The notes: generated by a model from the letters alone, not told the origin. 64,000 bases of DNA from RYN-122 sp963761655 (GCA_963761655.1 CAVXHI010000001.1:380346-444345), one strand, 5' to 3'. Positions 17,432-26,732 are shown, numbered from the stretch's first letter. Translations and numbers: made by a program.

Positions 17432-18457
17432 ATGAGCATGCCCAGCATCACGATCGACATGAGCTTCGAGCAGGCTGCCGCGGAGGCGCTGCGCTACCTG
17501 CGCGAGGAGGTGCCGATGGCCTTCTGGTCGGTCACCCGGGTGGAGAACGGCCGGCAGACCTACCAGTACCTCGACGACAACGCGTACGGGCTCGTGGCGG
17601 GACAGTCGCACCCGTGGGAGGACAGCTTCTGCATCCACATGGCCGCGGGCACCGCCCCGACGGTCGCCCCGGACGCCCAGGCCGTCCCCCTCTACGCCGC
17701 CGCCGCCGTCAACGCCCTGGCCCCGATCGGCGCCTACGCCGGCTCGGCCATCCGTGAGGCCGACGGGCGCCTGTTCGGCGCGGTCTGCGGGCTCAGCCCG
17801 GAGGCCAGCGACGACCCGCGGCTCGCCGCAGCGGCGCCCGTCCTGCAGCTGCTCGGTCAGCTCCTCACGATGGTCCTCGCGGTCGACCGGCAGCGCGACG
17901 AGGCCGCCCTGCGGCTCGCGGCCGCCGAGGTCGCGGCCGAGACCGACGTCCTCACCGACCTCTACAACCGGCGGGCGTGGGAGCGGCTGCTGGCCGAGCA
18001 GGAGGAGCGCTTCCACCGCCTCGGCGACCCGACCGTCCTCGCCATGCTCGACCTCGACATGCTCAAGGTCGTCAACGACACCCAGGGCCACGCGGCGGGC
18101 GACGCGTACATCCGTCGGGCCGCGCAGGCCCTGCGTGCGGTGGTCCCGGCTGGTGACGTGTGCGCCCGCCTCGGCGGCGACGAGTTCGGGGTCCTCATGG
18201 TCGGCTGCACCGAGGCGGAGGCCGCCCTGCGCGTCGACGCGCTCTACGACGCCCTCGAGCGGGCCGGCGTCGCCGGGTCGGTCGGCTGGGCGCCGATCAC
18301 GGTGCTGCGCGGGCTGCCGGCGGCACTGGCCGAGGCGGACGAGGCGATGTACGCGGCGAAGCGCCGGCGTCGCGCGCTGCGCGCAGGGGGTGACAGGGCG
18401 CTGCGCGCCCTCCCGGAGCCCCGGGCTCAGGACGTGCGGTCGGCCAGCACCCGGTAG
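17432..18457 (+). CDS. Diguanylate cyclase with N-terminal GAF-like sensor domain
   Basis: A 341-residue protein predicted to make c-di-GMP. Residues 15-150 are GAF-like (AFWSVTRVENGRQTYQYLDD, SFCIHMAAG, YAGSAIREADGRLFGAVCGL). The GGDEF domain starts at DVLTDLYNRRAWERLL; AMLDLDMLKVVNDTQGHAAGD binds GTP and metal, and the active site is ARLGGDEFGVL, intact. No transmembrane segment is visible, so it senses a cytosolic signal. ATG 17432 has AGGAG 8 bases upstream. Its 3' end overlaps the convergent nucleoside hydrolase gene by 31 bp. Confidence 0.93.
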   Translation: MSMPSITIDMSFEQAAAEALRYLREEVPMAFWSVTRVENGRQTYQYLDDNAYGLVAGQSHPWEDSFCIHMAAGTAPTVAPDAQAVPLYAAAAVNALAPIGAYAGSAIREADGRLFGAVCGLSPEASDDPRLAAAAPVLQLLGQLLTMVLAVDRQRDEAALRLAAAEVAAETDVLTDLYNRRAWERLLAEQEERFHRLGDPTVLAMLDLDMLKVVNDTQGHAAGDAYIRRAAQALRAVVPAGDVCARLGGDEFGVLMVGCTEAEAALRVDALYDALERAGVAGSVGWAPITVLRGLPAALAEADEAMYAAKRRRRALRAGGDRALRALPEPRAQDVRSASTR

Positions 18458-19386
18458 AGGTCGCCGAAGACGGCGTCGCGGTCGACGTCGTACGCCTCGC
18501 GGACCGGGTGCCGGCCGGCCGGGTGCTGCCAGCGCAGGTCCTCGCCGAGCACGGGGCTGTCGACGAGGTCGCTCGACAGCCAGCTCGGCTCGACGACGTA
18601 CGCCACGTCGATGAGGTCCCAGATCACCTTGCTGAAGGCGGGGGAGGTCGACGCCGTCGTCCAGTGGCTGCCGAAGACGTCCCAGAGGTAGTCGCCGACG
18701 GCGCCCCTGCCGCGGACGTTCGCCTCGAGCTCGAGGTACCCGACCCGCAGCTCCTCCCCGACGTAGTACCCCGGCAGGTAGACGAGCGGGACGCCGGAGT
18801 CGAACAGCACGCGGCTGGCGTGCAGGTCGCCCGAGAGGTTGTACGACGCCTCCGGCCGCGGCCACCAGCTCGGGTGCGCCGACGTCCAGACCACCTGGAC
18901 GCGCTCCTTGACGGTGGGGTCGAGCAGGACGGCGCTGGCGAGGTTGGTCGCCGCCCCCATGCCGAGGACGTAGAGCGGGCCCTCGCGGTCGGCGTGCGCC
19001 AGCTCGATCAGCGCCTCGACGCCGTCGCTGCGGACCGGGGCGTCCGGGGCGGTCATGAACGACGACGCCCCCTTCCACACCGGGACGTCCGTGCCGACGA
19101 CCTCGTTGATCCGGTGCAGCTCCGCCACGGACATGTCGATGGCGTCGCCCACCGCGATGTCGCGGACCAGCCGGTCCTGGATCCGCTGGTGGTCGATCTC
19201 GGGGTCGACCCTCCGGTAGTGCGCGGCGGTGGCCTCCCACGGGCAGGCCAGCAGCCCGAGGACGTTCAGCCGGTCCGGGCGCAGCAGGGCCCAGACGAGG
19301 GCGAACTGGTCGTCGACCTCGTTCACCACGTCGGTGTCGATGACGACGTCGACGACGCGGTCGGTGGGCGGCAGGTCGAGGGTCAC
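18427..19386 (-). CDS. Nucleoside hydrolase (IUNH family)
   Basis: A 319-residue enzyme expected to cleave the N-glycosidic bond of nucleosides into base and ribose. The calcium-binding motif near the N-terminus reads VVIDTDVVNEVDDQFALVWA, a variant of DTDxGxDD with Asn-Glu inserted. GPLYVLGMGAATNLASAV resembles the family's second motif. It is the last gene of an ABC importer operon, its GTG overlapping the ATPase stop by 4 bp, so the imported solute is probably a nucleoside or similar N-glycoside. Confidence 0.85.
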   Translation of the reverse strand: MTLDLPPTDRVVDVVIDTDVVNEVDDQFALVWALLRPDRLNVLGLLACPWEATAAHYRRVDPEIDHQRIQDRLVRDIAVGDAIDMSVAELHRINEVVGTDVPVWKGASSFMTAPDAPVRSDGVEALIELAHADREGPLYVLGMGAATNLASAVLLDPTVKERVQVVWTSAHPSWWPRPEASYNLSGDLHASRVLFDSGVPLVYLPGYYVGEELRVGYLELEANVRGRGAVGDYLWDVFGSHWTTASTSPAFSKVIWDLIDVAYVVEPSWLSSDLVDSPVLGEDLRWQHPAGRHPVREAYDVDRDAVFGDLYRVLADRTS

Positions 19387-20385
19387 GGGTCCTCCAGGAC
19401 CGTCAGGGCGGGGGCCGAGACCGTGGTGTGCTCCCCGACCTCGCCCCCGCGGACGTGCGCGGTGAGGACGGTGCCGTCCTGCAGGGCGAGCTCGAGGGCG
19501 GTGTGCGTGCCGAGGTAGCGGGCCGACCGCAGGGTCGCCTCCGCGCCGCCCGCCCCGACGACCAGCGCCTCCGGCCGGACGACGCCGACCGCGGGCCCGT
19601 CGACCGATGTCGGGAAGCCGCCGAGGGCGCACCGGAACACCCCGCCCGACGCCGACCCGCGCACCTCGTTGCGGCCGCCGAAGAAGCGGGCCACGCGCAA
19701 CGACGACGGCGCCTCGTAGAACGCCCGGGGCGGCCCGCGTCTGCTCGACCCGGCCGTCCAGGACGAGGGCGACGGAGTCGGCGAGGCTGACCGCCTCCTC
19801 CTGGTCGTGGGTGACGAACAGGGTGGTGACGCCCAGCTGCTGCTGGAGCTCCCGCACCAGGTCGCGGACCTCGACGCGCAGGGCGGCGTCGAGCTGGCTG
19901 AACGGCTCGTCGAGCAGGAGCACCTGGGGCTCGGTCACCAGGGCGCGGGCGAGCGCGACCCGCTGCTCCTGGCCGCCGGAGACCTCACCCACCCGGCGGT
20001 CGGCGAGGTCGCCCAGGCGGACGAGGTCGAGCATCGCCTGGACCCGGGCGCGTGCCTCGCGGCGGGGCACCTTGCGCATGCGCAGCCCGAAGCCGACGTT
20101 CTCCCCGACGGTGAGGTGCGGGAACAGCAGCGCCTTCTGGAAGACCATGGCCACCGGGCGCTTCTCCGGCTTCAGGTGCAGGACCGAGGTGCCGTCGAAC
20201 AGCACGTCGCCGGCGTCGGCCTCGAGCAGGCCCGCGACCACCTTGAGCGTCGTCGTCTTGCCGCAGCCGGACGGGCCGAGCAGGGCGGTGAGGGTGCCGG
20301 GCGCGACGTCGAGGTCGAGCCCGTCCACCACCGGGGAGGAGCCGTACGCCTTGGTCAGCCCCGTCACCTGCACGCTGGTGCTCAC
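19383..20385 (-). pseudogene. ABC importer ATP-binding protein (YnjD-like), frameshifted
   Basis: The ATPase of the importer. Motifs are Walker A GPSGCGKTTTLK, Q-loop FQKALLFPHLTV, signature VSGGQEQRVALARAL, Walker B VLLLDEP and THDQEEAVSLAD. After DGRVEQTR a single-base slip near 19735 breaks the frame; the other frame continues AFYEAPSSLRVARFFGGRNE with a C-terminal TOBE-like domain ending ALTVLEDP. The intact protein would have about 333 residues. GTG 20385 overlaps the permease stop by 4 bp. Confidence 0.85.
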
Positions 20386-21173
20386 AGCCGGCCGAACCCG
20401 ACCGCGGCCGAGGAGCTCCCGGTGAGGAAGCGCGACGTGAGCAGCACCAGCAGGAACGGCGGCGTGACGAACAGCAGCGCGAGGGCGGCCGCCTGGGTGA
20501 GGTCGTTCCCGCCGATGTAGGCGAACAGCAGCAGCGGCAGCGTCTTCACGGTGCCGCCACCGATGAGCAGGGTGAGCACGTACTCGCTCCAGGAGATGAG
20601 GAAGGCGAAGAACCCGGCGACCACGAGGGCGGGACGCACGACCGGCAGGGTGACGTGCCAGAAGGTGCGGACCGGGCCGGCGCCGAGCATCCGGGCGCTG
20701 TCCTCGTAGCCGGTCTCGAAGTTCGCGAACGCGCTGCCGAGGACCAGCGTCACGTACGGCACGGTCGGCACGAGCTGGACCAGGACGACGCCGGGGACGG
20801 TGCCCGCGAGGCCGTACCGCAGGAAGTACACCTGGATCCCGAGGGTCACGGCGAGGCCCGGGACGATGGCGGGGGCGAGCAGCAGGAACTGCACGAGCCG
20901 CTTGCCGCGGAAGGCGTACAGCCCGAGCGCCCGGCCGGCCGACAGCCCGAGCAGGCAGGCGAGGAACGCCACCGTGACGCCGAGGACCAGCGAGGTCAGC
21001 AGACCCTGCAGCACCTCCGACGCCGGGTCGACCAGCAGGCGGACCCCCCGGGCGGAGCGCTGCTGCGGCACGAGCGCCGGGTAGCGCCACTGGCCCGCGC
21101 CCGCCCACACGAGCAGCGGCAGGAACGGCAGCAGCAGCCCCACGACCAGCAGGGTGCGCGGCACCGAGCGCAT
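20382..21173 (-). CDS. ABC importer permease (second subunit)
   Basis: A 263-residue membrane protein with six predicted helices and the importer EAA loop ARMLGAGPVRTFWHVTLPVVR. It pairs with the permease encoded upstream. The ATG at 21173 overlaps the preceding stop by one base (TGATG). Similarity of the whole operon to E. coli ynjBCD-type systems, with split permeases, is inferred from the binding protein and gene order. Confidence 0.88.
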   Translation of the reverse strand: MRSVPRTLLVVGLLLPFLPLLVWAGAGQWRYPALVPQQRSARGVRLLVDPASEVLQGLLTSLVLGVTVAFLACLLGLSAGRALGLYAFRGKRLVQFLLLAPAIVPGLAVTLGIQVYFLRYGLAGTVPGVVLVQLVPTVPYVTLVLGSAFANFETGYEDSARMLGAGPVRTFWHVTLPVVRPALVVAGFFAFLISWSEYVLTLLIGGGTVKTLPLLLFAYIGGNDLTQAAALALLFVTPPFLLVLLTSRFLTGSSSAAVGFGRL

Positions 21174-22036
21174 CACGCGGTGCGCCGCAGGAAGCGCTCG
21201 GACGCCGCCATGTACACGGCCACGAGCGCCCCGACCAGCAGGGCGATCACGACGGCGATCGCCATGGCGACGGGCCGGGCGTTCAGGTCGGTGTCGGAGG
21301 CGTACTGGTAGGCCACCACCGGCAGGGTCGCGGGGTAGGGCCGCCCGAGCAGGACCGGCACCTCGTAGGACCCGAACGAGAACGCGAACACCAGCACCGA
21401 CGTCGCCAGCACGCCGGGGGTGATGACCGGCACGACGACGTGGCGCAGCCGGGCCCACCGGCCGGCGCCGAGCGTGCGGGCGGCGTCCTCCAGCTCGGCC
21501 ACGCCCGCGTTGAGCGCCGACAGGACGACGACGCCGATGAAGGGCGCCTCCTTCCAGACGTACTCCGCGAGCAGCCCCCACCCGAAGGCGTCGTTGGTGA
21601 GCTCGGGGAAGTCGGCGGTGCCGTCGGTGAGCCCGAGGGCGTGGGAGACGCGCGAGAGCGTCCCGCCCTGGCTGAGCAGCAGCAGCATGGCCAGCGCCCC
21701 GACCAGGTGCGGCACCGGCAGGGTGCTCTGGAACACGGCCGACAGCACCCGCTTGCCGCGCCGGGTCGACCGCACCAGCAGGGCCCCGCCGGTGCCGAGG
21801 ACGACGGCGAGCAGGGTGGCGAGGAACGCCGTCCGGAAGGTCAGGACGAACGACGCCCGCACCGCCGGGTCGGCGGCCATCGAGGTGTACGCGTCGGTGC
21901 TCCAGTGCCAGTCGGACAGGAACGGCAGGTACCCGAAGCTCTGCAGGACGCCCTGCACCAGGCCCCCGAGGAACAGCACCCCGACGACGGTCAGGGCCGG
22001 GGCGAGGAGCAGGGCGATCCGCAGGGACCGGTTCAC
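21173..22036 (-). CDS. ABC importer permease (first subunit)
   Basis: A 287-residue membrane protein. The first helix (IALLLAPALTVVGVLFLGGL) is followed by a long external loop, then the permease domain with EAA loop ARTLGAGRWARLRHVVVPVI. The GTG at 22036 overlaps the binding-protein stop by 4 bp. Together with the following permease and ATPase it forms the membrane complex for the solute bound by the upstream protein. Confidence 0.88.
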   Translation of the reverse strand: MNRSLRIALLLAPALTVVGVLFLGGLVQGVLQSFGYLPFLSDWHWSTDAYTSMAADPAVRASFVLTFRTAFLATLLAVVLGTGGALLVRSTRRGKRVLSAVFQSTLPVPHLVGALAMLLLLSQGGTLSRVSHALGLTDGTADFPELTNDAFGWGLLAEYVWKEAPFIGVVVLSALNAGVAELEDAARTLGAGRWARLRHVVVPVITPGVLATSVLVFAFSFGSYEVPVLLGRPYPATLPVVAYQYASDTDLNARPVAMAIAVVIALLVGALVAVYMAASERFLRRTA

Positions 22037-23277
22037 TTCTGCAGGACGTTCGTCTTCCAGTCCTTCTCGATCCGCGTGACGTAGGTGCTGGTCAGCTCGG
22101 GCTGGGCGTCCCTGCTCAGGTCGGCGAGCGGGAGGACGGCGGGGCTGGTGGAGACGGCCTGGAACGCGGCCTGCGTGGCGGGGTCGGTCTTGCGCAGGTC
22201 GATGCCCGGGAACGAGCCCGACACCTTGTAGAGCTCGAGCTGCGTCTGCGGGTCGAGCAGGGTGTCCTGCAGGACCTGCGCGCCGGCCTTGTCCGGGCTG
22301 TTGAACGGGATCGCCAGGAAGTTGTAGTTGCTGATGTTGCCGCCCTCGAAGACCGCCTCGCGGGTGGTGGCGGGGAAGGTCCCCTTCTTCACGGCCTCGC
22401 CGACGGCGCCCGGCGCGTAGGTCAGGAAGGCGCTGATCTCGCCGTTGGCGTACAGCTTCTCGACGTCGGACCCGCTCGCCGGGTAGGTCTTGCCCTGCTT
22501 GTACAGCGACGGCTCGATCTCGTTCAGGCGCTGCCAGAGCTTCGTGGCGGCAGGTCCGTACGTCGCCTCGTCGAAGGTGCCGGAGAAGCCCTCGGGCCCG
22601 CCGTTCTCCTCGTAGAAGAAGGTCCGCACGGCCATCGAGCCCGTGAAGTCCGGCGGGGCCGGCGTAGGTGAAGCGGCCCGGGTTCTCCTTCGCCCAGTCG
22701 AACAGGCTGCCGGCGCTCTTGACGTCGTCGGCGGTCAGCTTGCTGCTGTCGTAGACGAGCGCCGAGTTGGCCTGCATCCACACCGACTCGCAGCCCTCGA
22801 CCGGAAGGCCGAAGTCGTTCTTCACGGCGGGCTGCTCGAGGTCGACGTACTTCGCGTTGCCGAGCTTCTCGGCGTAGCCGCAGTACCAGAGGTCGGCCTG
22901 CTTGCCGGTGGCGAAGTTCTCGCCGTTGATCCAGATCGCGTCGACCGAGCCGTCGTCGGTCCTGCCGGCCTGCTTCTCGGCCAGCACCTTGTTCACCGCG
23001 GTGACGGTGTCGGTGATCTTGACCTGGTTCAGCGTGACGCCGCGGGCGGCGAGCTTGGTCTTCAGGTAGCCGTTGACGAAGGTGTTGAGGACGTCGTCGC
23101 CGCCGTACATGTACCAGTCGACGGTCTGCCCCTTCGCCTGCGCCTCGACGTCGGCGAACGACGCGACCGGGTCGCCCGCGGCCGTGTCGACGGGGGAGTC
23201 CGAGCCGCCGCAGGCGGCAGCAGCAGCGGCGCGGCGAGCAGGGCGAGGGCGAGGGCGGAGGTACGTCGTCTGGTCAC
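22033..23277 (-). pseudogene. ABC importer substrate-binding lipoprotein (YnjB-like), two frameshifts
   Basis: The extracytoplasmic binding protein, about 414 residues when frames are joined. The signal peptide TRRRTSALALALLAAPLLLP lies in one frame; a slip near 23212 joins it to ACGGSDSPVDTAAGDPVASF. The core contains VDWYMYGGDDVLNTFVNGYL, VDAIWINGENFATGKQADLW and WCG-like YCGYAEKLGNA, characteristic of COG4134/YnjB-type binding proteins. A second slip near 22655 leads to MAVRTFFYEENGGPEGFSG and the C-terminal half. Substrate unproven; the downstream nucleoside hydrolase suggests nucleosides. Confidence 0.8.
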
Positions 23278-23317
23278 CCGCAGAGCCTGTCATGCACCCG
23301 CGTTGATACGCGAGCCG

Positions 23318-23335
23318 GGTTCACGTGCGGTTCAT
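23318..23335 (+). promoter_or_regulatory. PhoP-box-like direct repeat upstream of ABC exporter operon
   Basis: GGTTCACGTGC and GGTTCATGAGC form an 11-bp direct repeat starting at 23318. It overlaps the expected -35 region of the promoter whose -10 (TACGGT) is at 23346-23351. It also lies 40 bp upstream of the divergent binding-protein gene. Confidence 0.5.
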
Positions 23336-23345
23336 GAGCCGTCCG

Positions 23346-23351
23346 TACGGT
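23346..23351 (+). promoter_or_regulatory. -10 element, leaderless ABC exporter operon
   Basis: TACGGT ends 7 bases before the GTG at 23359, with no Shine-Dalgarno sequence between. Confidence 0.45.
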
Positions 23352-23358
23352 CGGCCTC

Positions 23359-24264
23359 GTGACCCCCGCCGTCGACGCCGTCGACCTCGTGAAGACGTAC
23401 GGCGGCGTCCGGGCCGTCGACGGTCTGACGCTGCGGGTCGAGCAGGGCGAGGTCTACGGCGTCCTCGGCCCGAACGGCGCCGGCAAGACGACGTTCCTGC
23501 GGATGCTCTTCGGCCTCGTCACCCCCGACAGCGGCACCCTCGAGGTGCAGGGCCGCAGCTGGCCCCGCGACGGCGTCCGCACCCTCGAGGGCGTCGCCGG
23601 GTTCCTCGAGAGCCCGAGGTTCTACCCGGGCCTGACCGGCCGCCGGAACCTCCAGCTGCTCGCCGGCCTGGACGGCGGCAGCTCCTCCACGCGCGTCGAC
23701 GAGGTGCTCGACCTCGTCGACCTGACCGGCCGCGACCGCGACGAGGTCAAGGGGTACTCCTTCGGGATGCGGCAGCGGCTCGGCGTCGCCGCCAGCCTCC
23801 TGCGCGACCCGCGGCTCCTGGTCCTCGACGAGCCCGCGAACGGCCTCGACCCCGCCGGCATCCGCGACATGCGCGCCCTCGTCGGACGGCTCGCCGGCAG
23901 CGGCCTCACCGTCCTGCTGAGCAGCCACGACATGGCCGAGGTCGAGCAGGTCTGCCACGACGTCACCATCCTGCGGACCGGCCGGGTGGTCTTCCACGGC
24001 TCGATCGCCACCCTCCGCGAGCGCGCCCCCGAGCAGGCCCACCGCCTGGTCACCACCGACGACGGCCGCACCGCCGACCTCGCCCGGGCCCGCGGCCTCG
24101 AGGTCGACGTCGTCGACGACGCGCTGGCCGTCCGCGGCCCGCAGGACCGGGTCGACGCCCTGGTGGCCGAGGTCGTCGCCGCCGGCATCGCGCTGCGCAG
24201 CCTGCGCCAGGACGAGGCCCCGCTCGAGGCGCTGTTCTTCTCCCTGACCGAAGGCGCCGCGTGA
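23359..24264 (+). CDS. ABC-2 type exporter ATP-binding protein
   Basis: A 301-residue ATPase of the DrrA/CcmA class. Walker A GPNGAGKTTFLRML, signature YSFGMRQRLGVAASLL, Walker B LLVLDEPANGLDPAG and switch SSHDMAEVEQVC are intact. The C-terminal 80 residues form the usual regulatory tail. With the next gene it forms an exporter; cargo (lipid, drug or peptide) unknown. Confidence 0.93.
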   Translation: MTPAVDAVDLVKTYGGVRAVDGLTLRVEQGEVYGVLGPNGAGKTTFLRMLFGLVTPDSGTLEVQGRSWPRDGVRTLEGVAGFLESPRFYPGLTGRRNLQLLAGLDGGSSSTRVDEVLDLVDLTGRDRDEVKGYSFGMRQRLGVAASLLRDPRLLVLDEPANGLDPAGIRDMRALVGRLAGSGLTVLLSSHDMAEVEQVCHDVTILRTGRVVFHGSIATLRERAPEQAHRLVTTDDGRTADLARARGLEVDVVDDALAVRGPQDRVDALVAEVVAAGIALRSLRQDEAPLEALFFSLTEGAA

Positions 24265-25079
24265 GCCGCCCCGGCACCCTCACCGCCCTGCGGTGGGAGC
24301 TGGTCAAGCTCGCCGCCCAGGCCCGCTGCCGCTACGCGCTGCTCGGCTGCGTGCTCGCCCCCGTGCTGGTCGTCCTGGTGCTCGACGGCCAGACGAAGCC
24401 CCCCAAGGACACCCTGTTCGGCCGGCACGTCCACGACAGCGGGTACGCCGTCCCGCTGCTCGTCCTGGGCTTCGCCGCCCAGTGGCTGTTCCCCCTGCTG
24501 TGCTCCCTCGTGGGCGGGGACGTCTTCGCCTCAGAGGACCAGCACGGCACCTGGAAGACCCTGCTCACCCGCTCGGTCAGCCGCACCCAGGTCTTCTGGG
24601 CCAAGGCGCTGACCGCCGTCGGGTTCACCGTGGTCGCGCTGCTGCTGCTCACCGCCAGCACGGTCGTGAGCAGCCTCGTCGTCGTCGGGACGCAGCCGCT
24701 GCCCGGGCTCAGCGGCCAGCTGATCGCGCCGTCGTCGGCGCTGCCGCTGGTGCTCCTGGCCTGGGCCAGCGTCCTGCCGCCCCTGCTCGGGTTCACCGCG
24801 CTCGCGGTCCTGCTCTCGGTGACCACCCGCAACCCGGCCGTCGGGGTCGTCGGACCCGTCGTCGCCGGCCTCGTCATGGGCCTCGGCGGGACGCTCGGCG
24901 GGTTCGACGGCCCCCGGCGGCTCCTGCTCACGACGCCGCTCGAGGCGTGGCACGGCCTGCTCACCGTCGACCGGTTCTCGGGTCCGCTGGTGGAGGGCGC
25001 CGTCGTGAGCGCGGTCTGGACCGCCGTCTGCCTGACCGCCGCGCTCGTCGTGCTCCGCCGCCGCGACGTGATCGGGTGA
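24261..25079 (+). CDS. ABC-2 type exporter permease
   Basis: A 272-residue membrane protein with six hydrophobic helices (for example VVALLLLTASTVVSSLVVVG and GVVGPVVAGLVMGLGG). The motif SEDQHGTWKTLLTRSVSR after helix 2 is typical of ABC-2 permeases partnered with DrrA-like ATPases. GTG 24261 overlaps the ATPase stop by 4 bp. Confidence 0.9.
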   Translation: MSRPGTLTALRWELVKLAAQARCRYALLGCVLAPVLVVLVLDGQTKPPKDTLFGRHVHDSGYAVPLLVLGFAAQWLFPLLCSLVGGDVFASEDQHGTWKTLLTRSVSRTQVFWAKALTAVGFTVVALLLLTASTVVSSLVVVGTQPLPGLSGQLIAPSSALPLVLLAWASVLPPLLGFTALAVLLSVTTRNPAVGVVGPVVAGLVMGLGGTLGGFDGPRRLLLTTPLEAWHGLLTVDRFSGPLVEGAVVSAVWTAVCLTAALVVLRRRDVIG

Positions 25080-25507
25080 AGCGCCTCCTCGTGCTCGCCC
25101 TGTGCGTGCTGGCCCTGTCGGGCTGTGCGCAGGACGTCACCGCCCCCCGCCTCGAGCGCAGCCTCGGCCCGACCTTCGCCCGGCTCTACGCCCAGCGCTC
25201 CGAGCTGCTCGGGACCACCACCGTCACGCCGGCCACCGTCCGGCCCGTCACCACCTGCGACCGCGGCGGCCCGACGGTCGAGGACGTCGGCCCGGGTGCC
25301 GACTGGATCTGCACGGTCGCCTTCACCGACGACGCCGGGAAGCGGCAGGACGGGACGTTCGAGCTGCAGGTCCGGGCGGGCAGCACCTGGACGGCCAGCG
25401 GGCCCAGCCGGCTCGTGGGCCTGGCCACGATCACCGACGCCACCACGGGCCAGCAGGTGCCGAACCCGGCGTTCGAGTTCGACGGCGCCTTCGACCCGCG
25501 CGGGTAG
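25076..25507 (+). CDS. Putative lipoprotein of the ABC exporter operon
   Basis: A 143-residue predicted lipoprotein: KRLLVLALCVLALSGCAQD has a clear lipobox. The mature part contains a Cys pair (VTTCDRGG, ADWICTVAF) that may form a disulfide, and a beta-rich DGTFELQVRAGSTWTA. Family not recognised. Its GTG overlaps the permease stop by 4 bp, so it is the third gene of the exporter operon. Its stop abuts the convergent gene's stop without a gap. Confidence 0.75.
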   Translation: MKRLLVLALCVLALSGCAQDVTAPRLERSLGPTFARLYAQRSELLGTTTVTPATVRPVTTCDRGGPTVEDVGPGADWICTVAFTDDAGKRQDGTFELQVRAGSTWTASGPSRLVGLATITDATTGQQVPNPAFEFDGAFDPRG

Positions 25508-25957
25508 CTACTGCTCGATCTTGTAGCGGACCTCGAGCAGGCCCTCGCACAGCGGCGACACCTTGAGGGTGCCCTCGTTCGTGCCGGCGAGCTGGGCCTC
25601 GGCCTCGTACCCGGGCTCCTGGTCGGTGCCCTCGACGGTGTAGCCCGCGGCCTTCAGGTCGGTCAGGACCTTGTCCCGGACGGTGACGATGTCGTCGCGC
25701 CCGCCGTCGAGCTTCACGAAGGCGACCGTGGTCTTGCCCTGCGTGTCGACGTTCAGCAGCGTCGACCCGGCCGTCGTCGGCAGGCCGAGGGGGAGCGTCG
25801 CGGGGACGCCCGCGACCGGCTGCTCGCGGCCGTCGCAGACGCGCTCGCTCTTGGCGACCAGCCCGCCGCGCTCGTGCCGCTCGAACAGGGCGAAGCCGAC
25901 CCCGCCGGCGGCGGCGAGGGCGAGGACGGTGACCAGGGCGACGACCGGCTTGCGCAT
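25508..25957 (-). CDS. Membrane-anchored hypothetical protein
   Basis: A 149-residue protein with one N-terminal hydrophobic anchor (VVALVTVLALAAAGGVGFAL) and an extracellular domain. Two Cys residues (ERVCDGREQP, SPLCEGLLEV) could form a disulfide. VRDKVLTDLKAAGYTVEGTD suggests an alpha-beta fold. No family assigned. ATG 25957 lies just after the glnR stop on the same strand (11 bp), so the two are probably co-transcribed. Confidence 0.65.
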   Translation of the reverse strand: MRKPVVALVTVLALAAAGGVGFALFERHERGGLVAKSERVCDGREQPVAGVPATLPLGLPTTAGSTLLNVDTQGKTTVAFVKLDGGRDDIVTVRDKVLTDLKAAGYTVEGTDQEPGYEAEAQLAGTNEGTLKVSPLCEGLLEVRYKIEQ

Positions 25958-25968
25958 GCGACGGGACC

Positions 25969-26679
25969 CTAGACGGAGACGGGGTCCTCGGAGAGGGCGG
26001 TGAGCGAGGGCGTCACGAACTTGTAACCGACGTGCCGCACCGTCCCGATCAGGGACTCGTGCTCCGTGCCGAGCTTCGCGCGGAGCCGCCGGACGTGGAC
26101 GTCGACCGTGCGGGTGCCCCCGAAGTAGTCGTAGCCCCAGACCTCCTGCAGCAGCTGCGCCCGGGTGTAGACCCGGCCCGGGTGCTGCGCGAGGTGCTTG
26201 AGCAGCTCGAACTCCTTGAAGGTGAGGTCGAGCGTGCGGCCCTTGAGGCGGCACGTGTACGTCGTCTCGTCGATCGTCAGCTCGCCGGCCCGGACGACGC
26301 CGGCCTCCTCGGCGGGCCCGACGGCGGCCTCGACCTTGCCGGTGGCCAGGCGCAGCCGGGCGTCGACCTCGGCGGGGCCGGACGTGGCGAGCAGGACGTC
26401 GTCGACGCCCCACTCCGCGGTCAGCGCGACCAGGCCGCCCTCGGTGAGGACGGCGAGCAGCGGGACGGCCAGGCCGGTGGTGCGCAGCAGCCGGCACAGC
26501 GACCGGGCGCGGGCGAGGTCCCGGCGGGCGTCGACGAGGACGACGTCGCAGGCCGGGGCGTCGAGCAGGGCGCTCGCCTCGGCCGGACCGACGCGGACGG
26601 TGTGGCCGAGCAGGCCGAGCGCGGGGAGCACCTCGGAGCTGGGCGTGACGTCGTCCGTGAGGAGCAGGAGCGCGGACAC
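25969..26679 (-). CDS. glnR: GlnR-type winged-helix response regulator
   Basis: An OmpR-family regulator of 236 residues that in actinobacteria controls nitrogen assimilation. The receiver domain (1-115) contains DVVLVDARRDL at the phospho-acceptor position but is otherwise atypical, as in orphan GlnR. The DNA-binding domain has LTFKEFELLKHLAQHPGRVY, LLQEVWGYDYFGGTRTVDVH and IGTVRHVGYKF, the winged helix. The GTG at 26679 has GGGAGG 6 bases upstream. The gene order glnR, sulfurtransferase block and mshD in one window mirrors mycobacteria (Rv0813c-Rv0819), supporting the assignment over MtrA-like regulators. Confidence 0.85.
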   Translation of the reverse strand: MSALLLLTDDVTPSSEVLPALGLLGHTVRVGPAEASALLDAPACDVVLVDARRDLARARSLCRLLRTTGLAVPLLAVLTEGGLVALTAEWGVDDVLLATSGPAEVDARLRLATGKVEAAVGPAEEAGVVRAGELTIDETTYTCRLKGRTLDLTFKEFELLKHLAQHPGRVYTRAQLLQEVWGYDYFGGTRTVDVHVRRLRAKLGTEHESLIGTVRHVGYKFVTPSLTALSEDPVSV

Positions 26680-26732
26680 GGTGCCTCCCGGGGTCGTACG
26701 GGTCGGTCTGCCAGGCGCCGTTGCCTGGGCGG

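Noticed and set aside
23318..23335. Assigning the PhoP-like box to the divergent importer
   Set aside because: Orientation and position relative to TACGGT fit the exporter better; control of both directions cannot be excluded.
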